Below, in pieces: positions 31,026 to 35,769 of a stretch of DNA of 35,769 bases (its first letter is position 1; every line of letters starts with the position of its first letter). The notes under the pieces are model-generated. The model saw only the letters and a list, made by a program, of their open reading frames with translations, ran no database searches and had not been told where the DNA came from. Source of the stretch: a virus; the IMG/VR virus record IMGVR_UViG_3300020469_000121, positions 1 through 35,769 of that record; one strand, 5' to 3'. The translations under genes and the position numbers were made by a program.

Positions 31026-31413
31026 AGAATGGAAAGCTGAAGAGACTGACCTTAACCGACTCAACCAGATTATCAGCATGTATCATCATCACCTGGCTGA
31101 CCTCGTTGGGCAGATCATGATCACGTTTAAAGAGAAGGGTGGCAAAGTCACTGCTAAGACTGTGAAGCTCAACAGCATGGTATCTGCTCTATGTGATCAT
31201 CGTTACATCTTCGTCATCTCTATCGACTATGTACGCTGGTCTAAGATGTCAGACATGAAGCGCAATCAGCTACTCGACCATCAACTCTGCTATATCCAAG
31301 GCGAAGAAAACAAAGATGGAGAGATGATCTATACAAGAGTTGAGCCTGATGTCTGTTACTTCTCAGAGGAGATGAAGAGACATGGTGCATGGCGTAATGA
31401 GTCTGAGTCATAA
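31018..31413 (+). CDS. Phage metallopeptidase-like protein with a degenerate active site
   Basis: 131 residues from the ATG at 31018 (AGGAGAG just upstream). The C-terminal half follows a common phage family of putative metallopeptidases, where LLDHELCHI is followed by a short loop, a Pro-His/Asp-Val and EEF..v.RR.G.W. Here the motif reads LLDHQLCYIQ (His88, Gln89, Tyr92), then EPDVCYFSEEMKRHGAW. So HExxH has become HQxxY: the catalytic Glu and second zinc His are gone. It is probably not an active protease unless the residues are replaced elsewhere. Function is unknown; the family often lies near terminase genes, as here. Confidence 0.6.
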   Translation: MSKEWKAEETDLNRLNQIISMYHHHLADLVGQIMITFKEKGGKVTAKTVKLNSMVSALCDHRYIFVISIDYVRWSKMSDMKRNQLLDHQLCYIQGEENKDGEMIYTRVEPDVCYFSEEMKRHGAWRNESES

Positions 31414-31416
31414 TTT

Positions 31417-31659
31417 ATGAACGAAACGAACACACCTACACACGCGCACGCGAGCATTATTAAAACTCTTCATGATCTTAAAGCTAGGTTTGCTGAGAAA
31501 CTAGAGGGGCTTAGTGAGTCTGATGAAGCGAGAATAGAAACTCAGCGTCTTTATGATACCATCGTAAGCACACTTATGGCCAATCAACAGCTAGGTGATG
31601 ACAATGACGAGTTACGACGCAATGAGAATGAAGCTAGCCAGGAGCCAAGAGACTCCTGA
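31417..31659 (+). CDS. Small hypothetical protein
   Basis: 80 residues, helical and acidic (HASIIKTLHDLKARFAEKLEG, then SDEARIETQRLYDTIVSTLM). No family or membrane segment seen. It is 3 bases downstream of the metallopeptidase-like gene with a weak ribosome binding site, and overlaps the repeat-protein gene by 56 bases in another frame. Coupled translation is likely. Confidence 0.45.
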   Translation: MNETNTPTHAHASIIKTLHDLKARFAEKLEGLSESDEARIETQRLYDTIVSTLMANQQLGDDNDELRRNENEASQEPRDS

Positions 31660-31927
31660 GCAGAGAGACGCCCGACTGTCTAAACAGAGAGAGTATGCTC
31701 GAGCTCGTCGAGAGGTTGAGACTCCAGAGCAAAGACAGACTCGACTAGAGAATCAACGTGCTTCTAATAGAAAGCATCGATGCAATGAGACGCCAGAGCA
31801 GAGAGAAGCTCGACTAGCTAAACAGCGTGTTTATAATCAAAGAGCTAGAGACAATGAGACACCTGAGAAAAGACAGGCACGTCTTGAATATCAGCGCTCT
31901 GCTAATTGGAAGTATAGACATGGGTAA
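31604..31927 (+). CDS. Basic protein made of four 23-residue repeats
   Basis: 107 residues from the ATG at 31604 (AGGTG 6 bases upstream); ATGs at 31598 and 31622 are alternatives. After a short leader the whole protein is four tandem 23-residue units starting ETPEQRxARLxxQR (31649-31924). It is rich in Arg and Gln and surely helical. Similar Arg-rich TPEQR/EQRQARL repeats are known from various viral and eukaryotic proteins, with unclear roles. The positive charge suggests nucleic acid binding. It overlaps the small terminase gene by 8 bases. Confidence 0.5.
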   Translation: MTSYDAMRMKLARSQETPEQRDARLSKQREYARARREVETPEQRQTRLENQRASNRKHRCNETPEQREARLAKQRVYNQRARDNETPEKRQARLEYQRSANWKYRHG

Positions 31928-32375
31928 GGGTCGAAAAAAGACGAAGCGCCAGAAGGATCAACTCTTAGCTAACCTCAGAGACGGGCTCACTGTTGAGGCC
32001 TCATGTGCTCAGGCCGGCATAGGTAAGACCGCTTACTATGAGTGGTTAAAGATGAGTGGTGAGGATGGTGAGTGGGCCAAAGAAGTAGATGCTGCCATCA
32101 CATTCTCTGAAGCTGTGATTCTCGATAAGATCAAGAAGACCACAGAGCTTAAGGAGGATTGGCGCGGATGGGCTTGGATCTTAGAAAGGCGTTTCCCTCA
32201 AAGATGGGGAGCCAAGAGAGAAGTTGAGCTCCATGTAAACAATCCACATAAACAGTCTGATGAGATGTTTGCTCTTATGGTCGAGCAGAGCAATCAGGCT
32301 TATTCAAGACGTATAACAGACGAGGAAATAAATGATGAAAGTACGAGTGAAGCTGAAGAGACAGTGGACAGTTGA
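31920..32375 (+). CDS. Terminase small subunit
   Basis: 151 residues from the ATG at 31920. It has a basic N-terminus (GKGRKKTKRQKDQLL), then a helix-turn-helix (LTVEASCAQAGIGKTAYYEWLK), the form used by many small terminases to recognise phage DNA. A helical region with AWILERRFPQRWG and an acidic C-terminus (DEEINDESTSEAEE) follow. It lies two genes before the large terminase. The small subunit selects DNA for packaging and stimulates the large subunit. Confidence 0.7.
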   Translation: MGKGRKKTKRQKDQLLANLRDGLTVEASCAQAGIGKTAYYEWLKMSGEDGEWAKEVDAAITFSEAVILDKIKKTTELKEDWRGWAWILERRFPQRWGAKREVELHVNNPHKQSDEMFALMVEQSNQAYSRRITDEEINDESTSEAEETVDS

Positions 32376-32586
32376 GCCAAGTAGAGAGCGCACCTATTAC
32401 AGAGTCGAAGGGACTTATCATAAGGTATGTGAAGAGGACCGATCAACAGACTGGTTAATCATCTACTATGACTCTCTAGATGTATTGCTAGGCACAACCA
32501 TAAGCGTAACTCAAGTTGATGTGAATGGACTTCAGAGAACGCTAGAATATCAAGCGACATCTGAGGGTCTGGCCTTTGTCTCTTAA
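32332..32586 (+). CDS. Small hypothetical protein between the terminase genes
   Basis: 84 residues; GAGGAA lies before the ATG. Mixed alpha/beta with a Tyr/Thr-rich strand pattern (RTYYRVEGTYHKV, DWLIIYYDSLDVLLGTT). No family recognised. It overlaps the small terminase by 44 bases and the large terminase by 11, so it is likely expressed with them and may help packaging. Confidence 0.5.
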   Translation: MMKVRVKLKRQWTVEPSRERTYYRVEGTYHKVCEEDRSTDWLIIYYDSLDVLLGTTISVTQVDVNGLQRTLEYQATSEGLAFVS

Positions 32587-33937
32587 TCTCAATCCGCTTC
32601 AACAGGATATCATTGGAGCGATAAGAGGAGAGGAGCGGATTATCTCGGCTCGATGTGGGTGGGGATCTGGCAAAACCTCAGCGCTAGTCTTTTCACTTCT
32701 ATTCATCAGCAAGTGGAGAGCAGGCAGGAGCTCCTTACTTGTCACAGATACTAATCCGCGTTACAATAGTGTGCTCCTACCTGAGATGGAGAAATGGTTA
32801 GCTCCGCTTGGGTGGACCTATAACCACACGTTGAGACAGTGGCTAGATCCACAGACGGGCTCGACGGTGTGGTGTAGGTCTTACTATAGACCTGGTACAC
32901 GTGATGCGACTCACAATCCTCTCGAGGGTTTAAATGTGACTAGTGGCGTCTGTCTCATCGATGAATGTCAGACGCTATCTGCAGAGGTAGCTCACAAAGC
33001 TTTAGGTCGATTGAGAGCAGGACCAACACCCATCATGATTCTCGTTGGCCTACCTGTTAGCGGTGCATGGTGGGTGGATATGGCTGAGACAGCAGGGTGT
33101 CAACCTATGCTCTACACGTCCTATGTCAATGAGGACAATCTTAGCGCTGAGTGGTTTGAGGCAACTAAGTTGCTACCCAAAGCGGAGCGTGACGCTATGG
33201 TCCTCAATAAGCCTCGACCACCAACAGGTCTAATCTACTCAGAGTTTAATGAGGAGGTTCATGTCATCGAAGGTTGGAAATATAAGCCCACCATGTCAGG
33301 GCGTATAGCAATAGATTGGGGATTCAGGAAACCATCAGTGTTGATCATTGTCCATGATGATGAGCTAGGCGCTGACGTGGTATGTGGTGAGCTTAACCCT
33401 GCTGAGGTCACTGTCGATGAGCTCGCTAGACTTATACTCATAACAGCGTGGCCTAGGTCACTGAAGAGTGAAGCACCTAGTGATAGGATCTGGTTAGACT
33501 ATGGAGTCGCTGACAAGGCAGGTAGAGCGCGAAATGATCAGACGGGGAGGTCAGCGTTTAAGGCTATGAGAGCACCACCACCACTAGGTCTAGGTATGCC
33601 ACTGAGGTCAAACACAGACCCCATCAGGACAGATGTGCTTAATGGTATTCAGCGTCTCAAAAGGTGCTTTGCTAGAGGTCAGTATTTAGTAACACGTGAG
33701 GTCTGGGATGCCGGAGAGCGCGCCACAGGTAACAGCCTGAGGAAAGCGATCTATTCTTATGGTTGGGATAATAAAGAGCAGCCTAAGAAGGATGGACGTG
33801 AGGACCCACTTGACGCGCTACGCTATGACGCAATAACGTGGAACTGGTCAGACACTCTGGTTGATCAGAGGTCATATACATCTAGGACGCCAATAAGCCG
33901 GAAGGTGAAAGTCGGCGGTAAAGGGGGAAGGTTTTGA
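32576..33937 (+). CDS. Terminase large subunit
   Basis: 453 residues from the TTG at 32576, GAGGG 8 bases upstream. The ATPase domain has Walker A GWGSGKTS (28-35) and Walker B CLIDE (127-131). The RNase H-like nuclease domain begins with IAIDWGFRKPSVLI (Asp248), continues with LDYGVADKAGRARND and ends with DPLDALRYDAITW, which supplies later metal-binding Asp residues. The enzyme cuts phage concatemers and pumps DNA through the portal. It is separated from the portal gene only by the nucleotide-metabolism and accessory genes once the ends are joined. Confidence 0.88.
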   Translation: MSLNLNPLQQDIIGAIRGEERIISARCGWGSGKTSALVFSLLFISKWRAGRSSLLVTDTNPRYNSVLLPEMEKWLAPLGWTYNHTLRQWLDPQTGSTVWCRSYYRPGTRDATHNPLEGLNVTSGVCLIDECQTLSAEVAHKALGRLRAGPTPIMILVGLPVSGAWWVDMAETAGCQPMLYTSYVNEDNLSAEWFEATKLLPKAERDAMVLNKPRPPTGLIYSEFNEEVHVIEGWKYKPTMSGRIAIDWGFRKPSVLIIVHDDELGADVVCGELNPAEVTVDELARLILITAWPRSLKSEAPSDRIWLDYGVADKAGRARNDQTGRSAFKAMRAPPPLGLGMPLRSNTDPIRTDVLNGIQRLKRCFARGQYLVTREVWDAGERATGNSLRKAIYSYGWDNKEQPKKDGREDPLDALRYDAITWNWSDTLVDQRSYTSRTPISRKVKVGGKGGRF

Positions 33938-34086
33938 AGCGACTATATAAGAATTGGACAGTGCATAATTTGATAGCTCATCCACTTATGGAGATCTTGA
34001 GACTCATTAGTCTAGGCAAGCTCAATAATATAGGTGGGATCATTCATGATGCAACCTTACCTGAGCATGAGGAGGGGAAAGGGTGA
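33934..34086 (+). CDS. Conserved 50-residue phage protein (WTVHNLIAHP type)
   Basis: A 50-residue gene starting at TTG 33934, overlapping the terminase stop, with a good GGGGGAAGG upstream. The sequence WTVHNLIAHPLMEIL...GG, then IHDATLPE, matches a small protein I remember from many phages, often encoded near nucleotide-metabolism or terminase genes, with unknown function. It overlaps thyX by 4 bases (GTGA). Confidence 0.7.
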   Translation: MKRLYKNWTVHNLIAHPLMEILRLISLGKLNNIGGIIHDATLPEHEEGKG

Positions 34087-34763
34087 ATATCTACGGCGGT
34101 CAAGGTTATGCCTGTCTACTCTCATCAATGGGTGAGGATCACACACCAGCTTTAGCAGCGCGTGTTAGTTTTGCTGACTATGAGAATGGATTGATGAATG
34201 ATCGTAATCTGAGGCTGATTAAGTACTTGGCTAAACACCAGCACACATCACCTTTCGAGCATCAGACTGCCTCTTTTGTCATTGACTGTCCCATCTATGT
34301 AGCTAGGCAGATCATGAGGCATAGGACATTCAGCTATAATGAAGTGAGCCGGCGCTATACATCTGAAGCGCTAGACTTTCATCTACCCGATGAGTTGAGA
34401 GCACAAGCTAAAAGTAATCTGCAATGCTCGACCTCTGAAGTCGTGAACCGGTCTGATGAGTTTGTGGGGCTTATCGAGCGCCATCAGGATCTCAGCCTAG
34501 AGATGTATAATGAGCTTATCGAGTCAGGAGTAGCTAGAGAGCAAGCGCGCGCCGTTCTACCTCAATCTCTCAACACTACCTTCTGGATGACAGGAAACCT
34601 CTTGAACTGGTCTAAGTTCTTGAAGCTCAGGCTAGACTCACACTCACAGCCAGAGACTAGAGAAGTAGCTGAGGCTATCATGATTCAACTTGGTAAACTG
34701 TGGCCTATTAGTCTCTCAGCTCTGCTAGGTGATCATGTTAAAACACATCAAGCTGAGAATTGA
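34083..34763 (+). CDS. thyX: Flavin-dependent thymidylate synthase
   Basis: 226 residues starting at GTG 34083. The ThyX signature RHRTFSYNEVSRRYT is at 79-93, preceded by SPFEHQTASFVIDCP, the FAD/dUMP-binding region. Later, the Arg/Leu-Pro motif (EQARAVLPQSLNTTF) and the C-terminal SHSQPETREVAEA are as in the family. The enzyme methylates dUMP to dTMP using methylenetetrahydrofolate and FADH2. With the deaminase encoded next it forms a short path from dCMP to dTMP for phage DNA synthesis. Confidence 0.92.
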   Translation: MNIYGGQGYACLLSSMGEDHTPALAARVSFADYENGLMNDRNLRLIKYLAKHQHTSPFEHQTASFVIDCPIYVARQIMRHRTFSYNEVSRRYTSEALDFHLPDELRAQAKSNLQCSTSEVVNRSDEFVGLIERHQDLSLEMYNELIESGVAREQARAVLPQSLNTTFWMTGNLLNWSKFLKLRLDSHSQPETREVAEAIMIQLGKLWPISLSALLGDHVKTHQAEN

Positions 34764-35196
34764 TCAGGCTCAACTCTTAGCCTCATGCTCACCTTGCCCA
34801 CGTGGTCAGGTAGGTGCAGTCATATATAATCCTGAGTCATGGGCTGTGATAGCTGATGGATATAATGGACCTCCTCGAGGAGGGTCTAGGCTGTGTCACT
34901 CAGATCATACTTGCTCACGTATCGACCTTAATATTATCAGTGGTCAGCGTGTCGAGGTTGGCTGTCATCATGCTGAAGCTAACGCCATAGTTAACGCTTC
35001 AAGACTTGGGGCATCTACCCTAAATGCTCATCTAGCTGTCACGCGTTCACCTTGTCTTAACTGTGCTAAACTGATTCATCATGCAGGTATAAAAGCAGTG
35101 TACTCACCAGACGATGGTGACCAGCCGGGTATCGATTATCTGATTAAGCATAATGTGGAGGTAGTGAGATGGTCGACCTCAAAGAGAGACAGCTAG
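34735..35196 (+). CDS. dCMP deaminase
   Basis: 153 residues from the ATG at 34735. The zinc site is clear: HAE at 79-81 (His79 ligand, Glu81 catalytic) and PCLNC at 106-110 (Cys107, Cys110). GQVGAVIYNPE and DGYNGPPRGG are the standard early motifs of this family, and CHSDHTC is the additional Cys/His cluster seen in phage-type dCMP deaminases. It makes dUMP, the substrate of ThyX, and overlaps thyX by 29 bases. It overlaps the cyclase start by 28 bases. Confidence 0.88.
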   Translation: MLKHIKLRIDQAQLLASCSPCPRGQVGAVIYNPESWAVIADGYNGPPRGGSRLCHSDHTCSRIDLNIISGQRVEVGCHHAEANAIVNASRLGASTLNAHLAVTRSPCLNCAKLIHHAGIKAVYSPDDGDQPGIDYLIKHNVEVVRWSTSKRDS

Positions 35197-35769
35197 CTAT
35201 CGTACTACTTGACCTCATAGGCTCTACTGCTTTTGTCGAGAAAGTAGGCGCTAAAGATGCAGCCATCTGGCTTCAGTATCATGACCGGCTTGCAAGGTCT
35301 TTGCTGTATAAGTTCGACGGTAGAGAGATAGATCGATCTGATGGTTTTATGCTGAGCTTTGATCGACCCATCGACGCCGTCAACTTTGCACTGATCTATC
35401 AACAGACTATTCCTGCTAAGACTCACCTCAATACACGTATCGGTATCCACTGGGGTACAGTCATTGAAGTAATCCAAGATGATACTTGGACAGCAGTGGG
35501 CGCTAAACGAGTTGAGCTTGAGGGCATCAGTAAGAATATAGCAGCTAGAACGATGAGCTTATGTGGAGCTGGTCAAGTGCTCCTGACATCTGAAGCGCTA
35601 GAGTCTGTGAAGGGCGCGACCAATGCATTCACACCAAAGGGCACTCGATATGTGATGATAGGTCTTTATAAATTCAAAGGTGTAAAGACTCCTCAGACTC
35701 TCTATGCAGTGGGCAGTGATATCAAAGCGCTTCAGCCTCCAGAGGGTACTGACAAAGTTAAGAGGCTAG
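35169..35769 (+). CDS. Class III nucleotide cyclase, N-terminal catalytic domain (gene continues at the start of the window)
   Basis: Starts at ATG 35169 with GGAGG 7 bases upstream and runs off the end; joined to 94-296 it gives 267 residues. Class III cyclase features: metal-binding Asp15 in VLLDLIGST and Asp58 in RSDGFMLSF, the strand RIGIHWGTVIEV (90-101), and transition-state Asn123 and Arg127 in KNIAARTMSL. The base-reading parts are not standard. The usual Lys before the second Asp is absent (GREIDRSDG), and the loop before Asn123 carries about eight extra residues (GAKRVELEGISKN). GREIDxxDGF with GAKxxExEG is a variant I remember from Myxococcota-like bacteria. The product could be cAMP, cGMP or a pyrimidine cyclic nucleotide. 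Confidence 0.75.
   Translation, partial: MVDLKERQLAIVLLDLIGSTAFVEKVGAKDAAIWLQYHDRLARSLLYKFDGREIDRSDGFMLSFDRPIDAVNFALIYQQTIPAKTHLNTRIGIHWGTVIEVIQDDTWTAVGAKRVELEGISKNIAARTMSLCGAGQVLLTSEALESVKGATNAFTPKGTRYVMIGLYKFKGVKTPQTLYAVGSDIKALQPPEGTDKVKRL
35694..35769. repeat. Terminal direct repeat, right copy (76 bp)
   Basis: Identical to 18-93 and in the same reading frame of the cyclase gene. See the left copy for interpretation. Confidence 0.9.

Overview
The window looks like one essentially complete genome of a tailed phage, cut open inside a gene. The last 76 bases (35694-35769) repeat bases 18-93. Joining the ends fuses the two partial reading frames at the edges into one 267-residue gene in the same frame. 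The unique length is about 35.7 kb. Gene order and proteins indicate a siphovirus with a Mu-like head module (DUF935-type portal, I-type protease with nested scaffold, DUF2190-like decoration protein, coat, F-like and G-like proteins) and a lambda-like long flexible tail (tail tube, frameshifted assembly chaperone, 632-residue tape measure, tail hub, fibre). The host is not identified. A signal-anchored lysis set fits a Gram-negative host, and the nucleotide cyclase resembles, from memory, cyclases of Myxococcota-like bacteria. Both points are inference.

Layout. 35169 to the end plus 1-1341: accessory cassette with a class III nucleotide cyclase carrying a C-terminal membrane anchor, a two-helix membrane/coiled-coil protein, and an AcrIF11-like (ADP-ribosyltransferase type) candidate anti-CRISPR. 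1359-1421: a good sigma70-like promoter with a large inverted repeat over its start site. 1429-24325: one long rightward late operon: head 1429-7407, head-tail joining and tail 7410-18493, endolysin 18493-19149, holin-like 19142-19396, fibre and three tandem paralogous small proteins 19393-23306, and three small membrane-linked coiled-coil proteins (lysis/spanin-like) 23320-24325. 24326-26339: leftward operon of repressor, membrane protein and RecT-like annealing protein. 26340-26474: divergent control region with three operators spaced exactly 19 bp. 26475-28204: replication initiator with an iteron origin inside its coding sequence, and a DnaC/IstB-type helicase loader. 28205-28466: a structured non-coding region. 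28467-33937: ribbon-helix-helix protein, SSB, nuclease-like protein, small hypotheticals, a degenerate metallopeptidase, a repeat protein and both terminase subunits. 33934-35196: a 50-residue conserved phage protein, ThyX thymidylate synthase and dCMP deaminase.

How it fits together. The repressor and phased operators imply a lysogenic state, but no integrase, transposase or partition gene is visible in what seems to be the whole genome. A plasmid-like prophage is therefore a real possibility. The initiator, its in-gene origin and the helicase loader form a lambda O/P-like replication module. The annealing protein, SSB and a PD-(D/E)XK-like protein could form a recombination module. ThyX and the deaminase supply thymidylate. 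The most unusual parts are the phage-borne cyclase with its membrane-protein neighbour, the AcrIF11-like gene next to it, and a 16-bp motif shared between the region upstream of the AcrIF11-like gene and the SSB operon promoter. Function assignments come from reading sequences and remembered family patterns; no searches were run.
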